DNA of 64,000 nucleotides from Parasphingorhabdus flavimaris (GCF_013371215.1 NZ_JABWMH010000001.1:372001-436000); one strand, 5' to 3'. Positions 7,026 to 16,134 are shown, counted from the first letter of the stretch. Notes: generated by a model from the sequence alone, not told the origin. Translations and numbers: made by a program.

Positions 7026-9188
7026 CTAAAAACTGAACTTTGCACTTACGCGAATATCACGACCGGACAAAGGTACATAGTCTTTAGTGAACGAGGCATG
7101 ACGGCGTGCGTTGACATCGAAAATATTATTCGCCGAGGCGAGCAGGGTGATGCCGCCATCCTTGCCAAAGGGGCGCCAGGCAGCGGTTGCGTTGACCATG
7201 GTAAACCCGTCGGTCGTGGTTTCAAACGCCGCGACTTTATTCTGGCTGGCCGACCATTCCACTTCGGCGCGCAGGTCGAGATTGTCGCTCTGCGCCTTGA
7301 GTCCGCCCAGCAGACGGAGTGGCGGGATGCGCGGAACCGGTCCGCCGCCATCGTCGATCTTGGCGTGCACATAGTCGGCCACGCCATCGGCAACCAGATC
7401 AAAATTGCCGAAACGCGCGACAACCGCTGACGCAGAGGCTTCGAAGCCGTAATAAGTCGCATCGCGCTGGAAATACTGGAACACCGGAAGGCCGTCTTCC
7501 TCCGCTCCGGTGGCCGCTTCGAAAATATAGTCGTTGAAAAAATTGCTATAGGCCGTTGCGCTGAGCTGTAGGTCATCGCTGTCCCAGCGCGCGTAAAGCT
7601 CGCCGCCCCAGCTCTTTTCCGTGGTGAAATCGGGATTGCCGATTTCAAAGGCCTGGGTGGCGATATGAGGCCCGTTGGAGAGCAGCTCTTCTGCCGAAGG
7701 CGCGCGTTCCGATCGCGATAAATTCGCACCGATCTTGAACGGATTGTCGTCGGGGGCGTAAGCCACACCGACGGCCGCGGAGACCGTATTGAAGCTGCGG
7801 TCGAAATCGATGCTGTTGGCAGAAATATTGGCCTGGTCAAAGCGCAGCGCGCCTTCCAGTTCGAGATATCCGAGATCGGCCTCCTGCACAGTGAAAAAGG
7901 CCCAGCTTTCGATCGTGTTCTTGGGGACGAAGGCTTCTGCGCCAATAGCGTTGAAATCGCGCACCAGTATCTGGCTGCCTATCACGCCGCGCCAGCCATC
8001 ATGATCGGCCTGCACCAGTTCGGCGCGGGCCTCTATGCCGGAGACGGAGAAAACCGTGCCGATTTCGTCGCCTTCAAATTCGGTATGCGTGTAATCCGAA
8101 TAGCCGGCGCGGAAATTCAGGGCTTCGAAGAAGCCGCCCATGTTCACGCCGCCGCGCAGGTCGGCCCGATATTGTTTCAGTCCGATGGTGACCGGGCCTT
8201 CCTCTTCATGGCCTTCCTCTTCTTCATCATCGTCATCTTCCTCGCCGTGCGCATGACCCGCGCCAGGGCGCCCGGGGACACCATAATCCGTGTCATAATA
8301 GCTGATCGAGAAGCCCAGATTGCCTCCGTCATCGATATAGGCAATCCCGGCGCCTGCTGTCTGGGTGCGGCTGGCAGTATTGGCCACACGGCCGGACTGA
8401 TTGGCTGCCTCGGTCAGTTCTGCGGCCTCGTCAAGATGGCCTTCCTCAGCTTCTTCTGCTGCATCCGCCAGCACATCTGCGCGCAACGCCGGTGACAGGA
8501 CATAGCCCGGCACCCGGACATCACCGGTGTCACGGAAGCTGCCATCGGCGTGGATTACCAATTTGGGGGTCAGTGGCACATCGACCGATCCGGCGATGCT
8601 CCAGTCATCGGCGGCGCTGCCATAGCCGCCGATCGCGTCGAGATGGACGGCATCGTCAGGAATGTCGCGCGGGATACGCTTGTCGATTACATTGACCGCG
8701 CCGCCAATCGCGTCACCGCCGAACAGCAGAACCGCAGGACCGCGCAAGACTTCGACCCGCTGGGCGGTCAACGGATCAATGGTAACCGCGTGATCGACCG
8801 AGGTGTTGGATGCGTCGAGCGAGCCGATGCCGTCGGTGAGAACCCGGACCCGCGGTCCTTGGAAGCCGCGCAGAACCGGGCGCGATGATCCGGGAGCAAA
8901 GGAGGTGGACGAAACGCCGGGCAGGCCGGTCAGACTGTCGCCGATCTGGCCGCGCAGATCCTCTGCCAACTGGTCTCCGGAGAGGACGGATGTACCAGCC
9001 AATATGTCGAGCTGCTCGACATAGGGAGCGGTGACCACGATCATATCGTCATTGTGGAAATCGTCGGAGAGACCGTCGGCGCGCTGCTGGGCAGACGTGT
9101 CTTTCTGAGCGAGGGCGGGAGCGGCAGGCAGTGTCAGGATCGCTGCGGAAATAAGGAATTTTCTGTGGGACAAGATCATTTCTTCCAT
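7026..9188 (-). CDS. TonB-dependent outer-membrane receptor, ZnuD-like (probable zinc uptake)
   Basis: Outer-membrane beta-barrel transporter with an N-terminal plug. The start at 9188 (MEEMIL; 9179 also possible) gives a signal peptide ending ...PAAPALAQ. A plug domain with LTGLPGVSS, RPVLRGFQGPRVRVLTDGI and VEVLRGPAVLLFGGDAIGGAVNV follows, then a barrel ending in aromatic SAKFSF. Around residues 308-330 one loop is extremely rich in His, Asp and Glu (GHAHGEEDDDDEEEEGHEEE), as in zinc receptors of the ZnuD type. A Zur-like palindrome lies 38 bases upstream. The frame extends to 9254, but that would place the palindrome inside the coding region, so I reject the longer start. Zinc specificity is inference; other metals or metallophores are possible. 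Confidence 0.85.
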   Translation of the reverse strand: MEEMILSHRKFLISAAILTLPAAPALAQKDTSAQQRADGLSDDFHNDDMIVVTAPYVEQLDILAGTSVLSGDQLAEDLRGQIGDSLTGLPGVSSTSFAPGSSRPVLRGFQGPRVRVLTDGIGSLDASNTSVDHAVTIDPLTAQRVEVLRGPAVLLFGGDAIGGAVNVIDKRIPRDIPDDAVHLDAIGGYGSAADDWSIAGSVDVPLTPKLVIHADGSFRDTGDVRVPGYVLSPALRADVLADAAEEAEEGHLDEAAELTEAANQSGRVANTASRTQTAGAGIAYIDDGGNLGFSISYYDTDYGVPGRPGAGHAHGEEDDDDEEEEGHEEEGPVTIGLKQYRADLRGGVNMGGFFEALNFRAGYSDYTHTEFEGDEIGTVFSVSGIEARAELVQADHDGWRGVIGSQILVRDFNAIGAEAFVPKNTIESWAFFTVQEADLGYLELEGALRFDQANISANSIDFDRSFNTVSAAVGVAYAPDDNPFKIGANLSRSERAPSAEELLSNGPHIATQAFEIGNPDFTTEKSWGGELYARWDSDDLQLSATAYSNFFNDYIFEAATGAEEDGLPVFQYFQRDATYYGFEASASAVVARFGNFDLVADGVADYVHAKIDDGGGPVPRIPPLRLLGGLKAQSDNLDLRAEVEWSASQNKVAAFETTTDGFTMVNATAAWRPFGKDGGITLLASANNIFDVNARRHASFTKDYVPLSGRDIRVSAKFSF

Positions 9189-9225
9189 GGCTTGAGGGCG
9201 GCGTTGGAAGGCTAGATAGGTGTAA

Positions 9226-9240
9226 TGATATAATATATCA
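9226..9240. promoter_or_regulatory. Zur-like palindrome upstream of the ZnuD-like receptor
   Basis: TGATATAATATATCA is a perfect inverted repeat (TGATATA-A-TATATCA). It closely resembles the alphaproteobacterial Zur operator type TGTTATAATATAACA and lies 38 bases before the receptor start and 76 bases before the divergent VOC gene. It also contains TATAAT/TATATT, so a bound repressor would cover a -10 element. The match to Zur is by resemblance only. Confidence 0.6.
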
Positions 9241-9315
9241 ATCAGTAATCGCACGGACTCGGCAAAGCGAGCGAAATTTGCTATAAACAGCGCTCAACCA
9301 GAGCGGAGAGTGATA

Positions 9316-9780
9316 ATGACGGCGTGGAAAGAAGACGGATATCGCAGCGTTACACCCTATATCACGGTAGACGATGCCGAGGCGGCGATCGCGTTTTACG
9401 CACGAGCCTTTGGCGCGACGGAGCACATGCGCCTGCCGATGGGCGACAAGATCGGCCATGCGGACATCATCATCGGCGACAGCCATGTGATGCTGTCGGA
9501 CGAATTTCCCGACATGGACAAGCTTGGCCCGAACAAACGCGGCGGGGCGACCGCGAGCCTGATGATCTATGTCCCGGATGTCGATGCGGCCTTCGCCAAG
9601 GCGGTGGCCGCCGGGGCGGAAATAGTGAAGCCGGTGGAAGACCAGTTTTACGGCGACCGTTCGGGCTGGCTGAAAGACCCGTTCGGGCACGAATGGACCC
9701 TTTCGACCCATGTCGAGGATGTATCGGAAGACGAAGTGGGGCGCCGGATGGAAGCGATGATGGCCGGCGAGGGCGCCTAG
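9316..9780 (+). CDS. VOC (glyoxalase/bleomycin-resistance fold) family protein
   Basis: Cytoplasmic protein of 154 residues with the vicinal-oxygen-chelate fold: [24 protein letters not shown] at the start (first beta-alpha-beta module), [14 protein letters not shown] in the middle and a second module with [21 protein letters not shown], ending in [15 protein letters not shown]. The pattern fits the PhnB-like subgroup, which often binds a metal but whose substrates are mostly unknown. The ribosome site GGAG (9305-9308) favours ATG 9316 over the in-frame GTG at 9310. Divergent from the TonB receptor. No function can be assigned beyond the fold. Confidence 0.85.
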   Translation: MTAWKEDGYRSVTPYITVDDAEAAIAFYARAFGATEHMRLPMGDKIGHADIIIGDSHVMLSDEFPDMDKLGPNKRGGATASLMIYVPDVDAAFAKAVAAGAEIVKPVEDQFYGDRSGWLKDPFGHEWTLSTHVEDVSEDEVGRRMEAMMAGEGA

Positions 9781-9785
9781 CGATT

Positions 9786-9920
9786 ATATTTCCTCCCCAT
9801 TGCAAAGCAATGGGGAGGTGGCAGTCCGGAGGACTGACGGAGGGGCCGGTTCGCGACAAACCCCTCCACCACGCTTCGCGCGGTCCCCCTCCCCGAAGCT
9901 TCGCTTCAGGGAGGAAATAT
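9786..9920. repeat. Palindromic intergenic element, family 2 (about 135 bp)
   Basis: The ends are inverted copies (ATATTTCCTCCC at the left, GGGAGGAAATAT at the right). Inside are a perfect 12-bp hairpin (CCTCCCCATTGC, loop AAA, GCAATGGGGAGG, 9792-9818), a second hairpin (CAGTCC-GGA-GGACTG, 9822-9836), and a third GC-rich one before the right end. It fills the gap between the VOC gene and purT. The look is that of a non-coding miniature repeat; no target-site duplication was identified. Confidence 0.75.
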
Positions 9921-9961
9921 TGTGGCTTGCTCCTTTCCGCCGAACCCAACATAGTCACCCG

Positions 9962-11158
9962 ATGACCTACACCAAAAAAATCCTCCTCCTCGGCTCCGGC
10001 GAACTGGGCCGTGAATTCGCTATCTCGGCGAAGCGGCTTGGCGCTCATGTGATTGCCTGCGATGCCTATGACGATGCGCCCGCCATGCAGGTTGCCGACG
10101 GCCGCGAAATCTTCTCGATGCTCGACGGCGAAAGGCTGCGCGCGGCGATCGAAAAGCACCAGCCGGACCTGATCGTCCCCGAGGTCGAGGCTATCCGTAC
10201 CGAAATCCTCGCCGACATGGAGGCCGAAGGTTTCCACGTCGTGCCATCGGCCCGCGCCACCCAGCTGACGATGAACCGCGACGCCATCCGCGACGTCGCG
10301 GCAAAGGAACTGGGCTTGACCACCTCGCGCTACCATTATGCGGAAAGCTTTGCCGAAGTCGCCAGCGCGGCGGACGATATCGGCCTGCCGCTGGTGATCA
10401 AGCCGGTGATGTCCTCGTCCGGCAAGGGGCAGAGCAAGGTCGACAGCGCCGATAAGCTGGAAGAGGCGTGGGACTATGCCGTCGCCAATATGCGCGGCGA
10501 CCGCGCGCGGGTGATTGTCGAGCAGTTCATCGACTTCGATTACGAGATCACGCTGCTGACCGTGCGAACCAAGGACGGCGTGATCTTCTGCCCGCCGATC
10601 GGCCATCGGCAGGAGCGCGGCGACTATCAGGAAAGCTGGCAACCGGCGGCGATGACCGACGCGGCGCTTGCCTCGGCGCAGGACATGGCGCGCAAGGTCG
10701 TCGAGAATCTCGGTGGCGACGGCAGGGGCTGGGGCCTGTTCGGGGTCGAGTTTTTCGTCACCAGGCAGGGCGAAGTCATCTTCTCCGAGCTCAGCCCGCG
10801 GCCCCACGATACCGGCATGGTCACCTCGATCGGCCAGAATCTCAGCGAGTTCGACCTGCACGCCCGCGCCATCATGGGGCTTCCCGTCCCGCATATCGCG
10901 CTGACCGCACCAGCCAGCGCCAGCGCGGTGATCCTGGCGGACCGGGACAGCGAGCAGTTCGAATTTACCGGCGTGGCGGACGCTCTGGCGCTGGGCGGCG
11001 AAGGCGCGGAAACGGACGTGCGGATATTCGGCAAGCCGGTGACGCGGCCTTACCGGCGGATGGCTGTGGCGCTGGCGACCGGCGCAGATACGGACGCGGC
11101 GCGGGCGCTGGCGAAGCGGGCGGCGGACGCGGTTAATATCGTCTACGGAAAGGAATAG
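9962..11158 (+). CDS. purT: Formate-dependent phosphoribosylglycinamide formyltransferase
   Basis: ATP-grasp enzyme of purine biosynthesis that makes formyl-GAR from GAR, formate and ATP (the folate-independent third step). The 398 residues start [21 protein letters not shown] (nucleotide-binding first domain), contain [19 protein letters not shown], the ATP-grasp region with [14 protein letters not shown], and [17 protein letters not shown], all typical of PurT. The frame is open upstream to 9800, but that part is repeat sequence. There is no ribosome site before ATG 9962; a weak TTGCTC-N17-CATAGT element ends six bases before it, compatible with a leaderless mRNA (tentative). Confidence 0.95.
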   Translation: MTYTKKILLLGSGELGREFAISAKRLGAHVIACDAYDDAPAMQVADGREIFSMLDGERLRAAIEKHQPDLIVPEVEAIRTEILADMEAEGFHVVPSARATQLTMNRDAIRDVAAKELGLTTSRYHYAESFAEVASAADDIGLPLVIKPVMSSSGKGQSKVDSADKLEEAWDYAVANMRGDRARVIVEQFIDFDYEITLLTVRTKDGVIFCPPIGHRQERGDYQESWQPAAMTDAALASAQDMARKVVENLGGDGRGWGLFGVEFFVTRQGEVIFSELSPRPHDTGMVTSIGQNLSEFDLHARAIMGLPVPHIALTAPASASAVILADRDSEQFEFTGVADALALGGEGAETDVRIFGKPVTRPYRRMAVALATGADTDAARALAKRAADAVNIVYGKE

Positions 11159-11165
11159 GCCCGAA

Positions 11166-11228
11166 CCTCTTCGTGCCTTCGCGTCTTCGCGTGAAGCATT
11201 TTCCGGCCTTCTCCCCTGAGGGAGAAGG
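11166..11228. repeat. Intergenic repeat remnant with 9-bp hairpin
   Basis: The gap after purT contains a short direct-repeat run (TTCGTGCCTTCGCGTCTTCG) and then a perfect stem CCTTCTCCC (11207-11215), loop CTGA, GGGAGAAGG (11220-11228). No T tract follows, so a repeat remnant is likelier than an intrinsic terminator, though it could slow read-through from purT. Confidence 0.45.
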
Positions 11229-11304
11229 AACAAGACTGGGGTTTTCAATCTCCGAACAATCCGCCAAAGAACTTTCAAATAAAAATTTCAGGAGAAAATA
11301 CCCC

Positions 11305-12003
11305 ATGACCGCATCGCTCGTTCTCTACGGCTCGCCTCTGTCCCCCTTCCAGCGCAAGGTGGAGGCGGTGATGGCGTTAAAGGGGCTCGATTATGACTGT
11401 GAGGACGTCAATGTCATGGGCATGCCGGACTGGTACAAGGAAATCAGTCCGCTTGGCCGGATTCCCTCGCTCCGTGACCGCGACATCGCCGAAGAAGGCG
11501 CTGCGGGCACAATCACCGACAGCTCGGCGATTTGCGGCTATCTGGAAAAGCGGCAGCCCGAACCGGCGGTTTATCCCGTGGATGCATTTGATCATGGCCG
11601 GGCGCTGTGGCTCGAGGAATTTGCCGATACCGGCATGGCGATGGTTGGCGGCATGGGCGTGTTCCGGCCGATTATTTTCAACCTGTTCCAGCGCAAGGAT
11701 CCGGACCTGGAGACGGCGCGCAAGAGCTGGAATGAAAAGCTGCCGCCGCTTTATGATTATCTCGAAGCGCAGCTCGACGGCCGACCCCATTTTATCGGCG
11801 ACGCGATCACGATTGCCGATATCGCGGTGGCCAGTCAGATCGCCCAGACCGACATGATCGCCGGTCTTCCCGACAAATCCAGATGGCCTGGCCTGGTGGC
11901 CCATTATCAGGCGATGCGTGCGCATGAATGCTTCCAGCGCAACAATGCGGGCTGCGACAAGATTATCGCGAAAGTCGTGCCAGAGAAATTTGACTTGAGC
12001 TAA
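11305..12003 (+). CDS. Glutathione S-transferase family protein
   Basis: Cytosolic glutathione S-transferase of 232 residues. The N-terminal thioredoxin-like domain begins LVLYGSPLSPFQRKVEAVMALKGLDYD and includes NVMGMPDWYKEISPLGRIPSL (cis-Pro loop) and ITDSSAICGYLE (glutathione-binding Ser). The C-terminal helical domain has YLEAQLDGRPHFIGDAITIADIAVAS, the usual N-capping motif. The ribosome site AGGAG (11290-11294) fixes the ATG at 11305, although the frame is open to 11173. Substrate unknown; such proteins are numerous in sphingomonads, where some act in degradation of aromatics. Confidence 0.9.
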   Translation: MTASLVLYGSPLSPFQRKVEAVMALKGLDYDCEDVNVMGMPDWYKEISPLGRIPSLRDRDIAEEGAAGTITDSSAICGYLEKRQPEPAVYPVDAFDHGRALWLEEFADTGMAMVGGMGVFRPIIFNLFQRKDPDLETARKSWNEKLPPLYDYLEAQLDGRPHFIGDAITIADIAVASQIAQTDMIAGLPDKSRWPGLVAHYQAMRAHECFQRNNAGCDKIIAKVVPEKFDLS

Positions 12004-12022
12004 TTGCCCTGAGCCAGACTTC

Positions 12023-12940
12023 TCAGCTCTGTACCAGCAGATAGAGCGCATAGATGGCCGGCATGGACAGCACCGAAAATACCGTCTGCACCGCGATCAG
12101 ATTGGCCGACAAAGTGGCGTCTCCGCCGAGCTGGCGCGCCAGTATATAGCCGCTGCTCGCGGTCGGCGTGGCAGCGGCAATTGCGACGATCGCCAGGCTA
12201 TCCGGGGCGAGGTCGAGCAAGAGCCCCGCAGCCAGTGCCACAAGAGGCAAGCCGAGCAGGCGCACGGCCGACCAGGTCAAAGTGGTGGGGCCGGCCCGTT
12301 TGAAGGCGTCCAGATCAACCGCCGCGCCGACCACGAGAAGGCCGAGCGCAAGCGTGGCCTGCCCCAATATATCGAGGGTTTTCTCGGCAATGCCGCTGGG
12401 GGCGATACCCAATAGATTCAATGCGATGCCGATCACGCAACCGATGATCAGCGGATTGCGGACCATGTCCATCATCACATGGGGTTTTTGGGCCCCGGTG
12501 TTTTCGGCGAAATGGGTAAGAGCCAGTACCGAAATGACATTGGCGGTCGGCGTCAGAGCCGCAACCGCAATCGCCATCAGGGCAAGCCCCGGTTCGCCGA
12601 ACAAAGCGCTGGCGATGGACAGGCCGACAAAAGTGTTCCAGCGGACATTGGACTGGATGATCGACCCCTTTCGCGGTCCGTCATCCGCCCGCTTTGCAAA
12701 CAGGCCCAATATCGCGAGCGCAAATTGTGAGCCGATCAGCACCAGCACCATGGCCCAGGGAACAACATCAAAAGAAGCGCTGGCCAGAACATCGATGATC
12801 AATGCCGGGAAAAATATGAAATAGACCAGTCTTTCGATCGCGCGCCAGCCGTCGGCGGGCAGGAAATTCCTGTGCGCCAACAGCCAGCCCAATGCGGTGA
12901 TCAGGACCACCGGGATCAGGGCGTAGACAAAATTTATCAT
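12023..12940 (-). CDS. AEC-family (auxin efflux carrier-like) permease
   Basis: Inner-membrane transporter of 305 residues with about ten hydrophobic helices in two similar halves of five, the topology of the AEC/BART superfamily. Family features include an N-terminal VYALIPVVLITALGWLLAHR, RLVYFIFFPALIIDVLAS, GSIIQSNVRWNTFVGLSIAS and a C-terminal ATPTASSGYILARQLGGDA. Bacterial members are thought to carry small carboxylates such as malate or malonate; the substrate here is unknown. It is convergent with the GST gene, with 19 bases between stops, and is followed upstream on the same strand by a crotonase gene. Confidence 0.88.
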   Translation of the reverse strand: MINFVYALIPVVLITALGWLLAHRNFLPADGWRAIERLVYFIFFPALIIDVLASASFDVVPWAMVLVLIGSQFALAILGLFAKRADDGPRKGSIIQSNVRWNTFVGLSIASALFGEPGLALMAIAVAALTPTANVISVLALTHFAENTGAQKPHVMMDMVRNPLIIGCVIGIALNLLGIAPSGIAEKTLDILGQATLALGLLVVGAAVDLDAFKRAGPTTLTWSAVRLLGLPLVALAAGLLLDLAPDSLAIVAIAAATPTASSGYILARQLGGDATLSANLIAVQTVFSVLSMPAIYALYLLVQS

Positions 12941-12961
12941 CGATGGATCGCGTACGCGAAT

Positions 12962-13813
12962 TTACATCGCTGTGGTTTTGAGCGGCAACAGATCGGGAAA
13001 GTCCGCTTCGCGTTTCTCGCCCATCGCGGCGACCGCTTCCTGGATATGCGAAGGCGGGAACATGCCGGCGTTCCAGACTCCGATATAGTCCAGCGTGTCC
13101 GCCGTATTATGATCGCGGCCATAGTTGATCAGTACCTTGCAGCCGGTGACCGCCAGCGGCGATTTCGACGCTATTTCCTTCGCGGTTGCCATGACATGGG
13201 CCAGGCATTCTTCCTGCGTCTCGAACACGTCGTTGACCAGCCCGATTTCCTTGGCCTTGGCGGCGTCTATCCGGCGACCGGTATAGGCCATTTCCTTGAC
13301 CCAGCCTTCGGGGATATAGCGCTGCAGGCGCGGGAAGGTGCCGACATCGGCGGTCATGCCGATATTGGTTTCCTGAATGCAGAATATCGCGTCCTTGCTG
13401 CACCAGCGGATATCACCGGCACTGATCATGTCGATCGCGCCGCCGATGACGCCGCCGTGCAGCGCGAACAATACGGGGATGCGCGCTTCTTCCAGCGCGT
13501 TGAAACTATGCTGGATGCGTTTGACGTTGGATCGGAACATCTCCGCGATTACATGCTTGTCCGCGCCGTCAATCTTCGCGTTCGGCTGGGGCGCAAACAC
13601 GGAAAGGTCCATGCCCGCGGAAAAATGCTTGCCGGTGGAGCTGATGACGATGACCCGTGCGCGGGCGTTGATATCAATATCTTCGACGATTTCCGGCAAA
13701 TCATTCCAGAATGACTTGTTCATGCTGTTGAGCTTTTCCGGACGGTTCATCCGGATATGAGCGATATTATTTTCTATTTCGACATCGAAACATTCATATT
13801 TTTTCTCGACCAT
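12962..13813 (-). CDS. Enoyl-CoA hydratase/isomerase family protein, dienoyl-CoA isomerase-like
   Basis: Crotonase-fold acyl-CoA enzyme of 283 residues. The oxyanion-hole segments are KHFSAGMDL and HGGVIGGAIDM. The later part (CSKDAIFCIQETNIGMTADVGTFPRLQ) keeps the Asp, Glu and Asp that act in delta(3,5)-delta(2,4)-dienoyl-CoA isomerase (ECH1), so a role in beta-oxidation of unsaturated fatty acids is likely. AGAGGA just before the ATG at 13813 supports this start over the longer frame to 13861. The gene precedes the AEC transporter by 22 bases on the same strand and may be its operon partner. Confidence 0.88.
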   Translation of the reverse strand: MVEKKYECFDVEIENNIAHIRMNRPEKLNSMNKSFWNDLPEIVEDIDINARARVIVISSTGKHFSAGMDLSVFAPQPNAKIDGADKHVIAEMFRSNVKRIQHSFNALEEARIPVLFALHGGVIGGAIDMISAGDIRWCSKDAIFCIQETNIGMTADVGTFPRLQRYIPEGWVKEMAYTGRRIDAAKAKEIGLVNDVFETQEECLAHVMATAKEIASKSPLAVTGCKVLINYGRDHNTADTLDYIGVWNAGMFPPSHIQEAVAAMGEKREADFPDLLPLKTTAM

Positions 13814-13991
13814 GATCCTCTTTTTCCTATTTTCTGTCAGAAGTTGCCAGCGGCCTAGCATGATGTTCTTCGGCTGCGCACGAACAATTTTCAGCCGGCA
13901 GGCAAGGCAAGCGTGCGACTAAAGCCATGCTATTGCCCCTGAAAAGGCTTCAAGCTTGCGGCGCGAAAAACCGCGCACTATGTATTGTGGC

Positions 13992-14987
13992 ATGAACATC
14001 ATCCCAAACACACTCGAATTGATCGGCAACACGCCGCTGGTCCGTCTCTCCGGACCCAGCGAGGCCGCCGGTTGCGATATTTACGGCAAGTGCGAATTTG
14101 CCAATCCCGGTGCCTCGGTAAAAGACCGCGCGGCTCTCTATATCATTCAGGACGCAGAAGAGCGCGGAATGCTCAAGCCCGGCGGACGGATTGTCGAGGG
14201 CACTGCCGGCAATACCGGGATCGGTATCGCGCTGGTCGCCAATGCCAAGGGCTATAAATCGACCATCGTGATGCCGGAAACCCAGAGCCGGGAAAAAATG
14301 GACACATTGCGCGCGCTCGGTGCAGAACTGATCACGGTGCCGGCTGCGCCCTATTCGAGCCAGTGCCATTTCGTCCATCAATCGCGCCGGATTGCGGAAG
14401 AAACCGAAGGCGCGGTCTGGGCCAACCAGTTCGACAATGTCGCGAACCGCCGCGCGCATATCGAAACCACCGCCAAGGAAATCTGGGAACAGATGGACGG
14501 CAAGATTGACGGCTTTACCTGTGCCGTCGGAACCGGCGGCACGCTGGCCGGTGTCGGCATGGGGCTGAAGGCAAAAGACGAGGCGGTGACCATCGCGCTG
14601 GCCGATCCGCATGGCGCGGCGCTTTATGAATTTTACGCCAATGGCGAGCTCAAGTCCGAGGGCAGCAGCGTCGCCGAAGGCATCGGCCAGGGCCGGATTA
14701 CCGGCAACCTCGAAGACGCGCCGGTCGACAGACAATATCGTATTTCCGACGAGGAAGCGCTGGTCTGGGTCGAACGGCTGCTGATGGAAGAGGGGCTTTG
14801 CCTCGGCATGTCATCGGGGATTAATGTGGCGGGCGCTATCGCACTGGGCAAGGAGCTTGGACCGGGCAGCCGGGTTGCAACAATCTTGTGCGATACCGGT
14901 TTTCGCTATCTGTCCTCGCTCTACAACGCCGCATGGCTGAAAGAAAAGGGGCTGCCGGTATTCCCGTGGCTGGACAATGATGGATAA
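13992..14987 (+). CDS. Cysteine synthase family PLP enzyme
   Basis: Fold-type II PLP enzyme of 331 residues related to O-acetylserine sulfhydrylase A and cystathionine beta-synthase. It begins MNIIPNTLELIGNTPLVRL and has the PLP-lysine segment NPGASVKDRAAL, the substrate loop EGTAGNTGIGIA (TSGNTG-type, with T-A-G in place of T-S-G), the phosphate loop GTGGTLAG and SSGIN. In this clade proteins like this are usually annotated cysteine synthase A. ATG 13992 fits the family N terminus; the frame is open to 13956. It overlaps the next gene by 11 bases. The Ser-to-Ala change in the substrate loop leaves the exact substrate open. Confidence 0.88.
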   Translation: MNIIPNTLELIGNTPLVRLSGPSEAAGCDIYGKCEFANPGASVKDRAALYIIQDAEERGMLKPGGRIVEGTAGNTGIGIALVANAKGYKSTIVMPETQSREKMDTLRALGAELITVPAAPYSSQCHFVHQSRRIAEETEGAVWANQFDNVANRRAHIETTAKEIWEQMDGKIDGFTCAVGTGGTLAGVGMGLKAKDEAVTIALADPHGAALYEFYANGELKSEGSSVAEGIGQGRITGNLEDAPVDRQYRISDEEALVWVERLLMEEGLCLGMSSGINVAGAIALGKELGPGSRVATILCDTGFRYLSSLYNAAWLKEKGLPVFPWLDNDG

Positions 14988-15348
14988 ATACGAACAAGAC
15001 CGTGGTCGTCAGGACACGATGCAGCGCATCCAGGTCGGTGTGGTTGGTCTTGCGGCCGTGCTGTTGCTGGCCAGCGTTGCCAATTTCGTTATCCAGCGGG
15101 CGAGCGATGAGCAGACCGTGATCGAGGAAATGCAGGCCGAGAGCGTGGACAGAAGCGCTCCGCTAGCGGGCAAGGCGGAAGAAAAGCCGGCTGAACCGCT
15201 GGCCGAACTGGGTATTACCCCGGCTCCGGCCGCCGGAGCCGGCCAGCCGCAATTGCAGAACCCGGCTGCCAATCTTCCCGGACAGACAGTGCCCGACCTG
15301 AAGCCTGATCCCAATCTGGATGCGCCGATGGACCGGGAGAGACGATAG
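14977..15348 (+). CDS. Uncharacterised single-pass membrane protein
   Basis: I do not recognise this 123-residue protein. It has a short polar N terminus, one membrane helix (IQVGVVGLAAVLLLASVANFVI) and a Glu/Pro/Ala-rich periplasmic tail. ATGs at 14977 and 14980 are adjacent, and both overlap the end of the cysteine synthase gene, which implies translational coupling. The next gene starts directly after its stop. The topology (short cytosolic end, one helix, disordered tail) recalls a membrane-anchored linker protein. Confidence 0.65.
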   Translation: MMDKYEQDRGRQDTMQRIQVGVVGLAAVLLLASVANFVIQRASDEQTVIEEMQAESVDRSAPLAGKAEEKPAEPLAELGITPAPAAGAGQPQLQNPAANLPGQTVPDLKPDPNLDAPMDRERR

Positions 15349-16134
15349 TTGACGGCCCCCTGGCAGACGGTCACGTCGGCCATCGCGGCGCTTTTGCTGT
15401 TGAGCCAATGCACCGCCAAATCTCCATCTGAAAGCCTGGAGGGCAAGCCGCGCATCCAGCTAATGACCAGCCTGCCGCTGGTCTGGGGCGATGATGCGTC
15501 GATGGAAATGATCTTGTCCGGTGAGTCGGATCCGGCGCCTATCTACCGATATTGGCAGGCCCGCTATGACATAGCGGCGGTCGACAGTCTGGAAAAGCTT
15601 GCCCAGGACGATCCGGATATCGTCATCCTTGCCCAGCCGCGCGCCATGGATCCTGCCGACCTGACCATTCTCGATGCCTGGGTCCGGCTTGGCGGCAGCG
15701 TCATCATCTTTACCGACCCCGATCTGGTCTGGCCGTCCGAATTGCCGATCGCTGATCCGCGGCGGCCTCTGGCGAGCGGCTTGCTCTCTCCCTTGCTCGG
15801 TCACTGGGGGCTGGAGCTGGTCGCGGCTGAGAAGAACCGGGTTGCTGTCGACCTGAGCTTCGATGGCTATTCCTTCGCCACCCGCGGGATCGGCAAGCTG
15901 GTGCCTTTGCCGGATGGCGCAGACCCCGACGTGCGCTGCAAGGGGAGCGCGGCTGATTTCATCATGCAATGTTCGGTCGGTCTCGGACAGGCTTCGATCA
16001 TCGCGGACGCAGATTTCCTGAATGCAATGTTCTGGCCGGAGTCGGCACGGCGATCGCCGCAGAAAAGCGGGGCAGGGCGCTTCGTCGATTCTCTGGTGCG
16101 AGACCATTTTGTTGCCGACGAGAAGGAAAAATGA
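15349..16134 (+). CDS. Uncharacterised DUF4350/GldG-like protein
   Basis: A 261-residue protein read from a TTG that abuts the preceding stop. A hydrophobic N terminus ending LLLLSQC may be a signal anchor or imperfect lipoprotein signal. The body (RIQLMTSLPLVWGDD, then DPDIVILAQPRAMDPADLTILDAWVRLGGSVIIFTDPDL) resembles the Rossmann-like periplasmic domain found in auxiliary components of uncharacterised ABC systems (GldG/DUF4350 type). No ATPase or permease gene lies beside it. It forms a unit with the previous two genes just upstream of the dcw cluster; function unknown. Confidence 0.65.
   Translation: MTAPWQTVTSAIAALLLLSQCTAKSPSESLEGKPRIQLMTSLPLVWGDDASMEMILSGESDPAPIYRYWQARYDIAAVDSLEKLAQDDPDIVILAQPRAMDPADLTILDAWVRLGGSVIIFTDPDLVWPSELPIADPRRPLASGLLSPLLGHWGLELVAAEKNRVAVDLSFDGYSFATRGIGKLVPLPDGADPDVRCKGSAADFIMQCSVGLGQASIIADADFLNAMFWPESARRSPQKSGAGRFVDSLVRDHFVADEKEK

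Noticed and set aside
9786-9920. CRISPR or transposon interpretation of the palindromic element
   Set aside because: No regular spacer pattern and no transposase or open frame; it is a short non-coding palindrome.
9470-11278. 602-residue minus-strand open frame over purT
   Set aside because: Antisense shadow of purT and the repeat region; no domain and no ribosome site.
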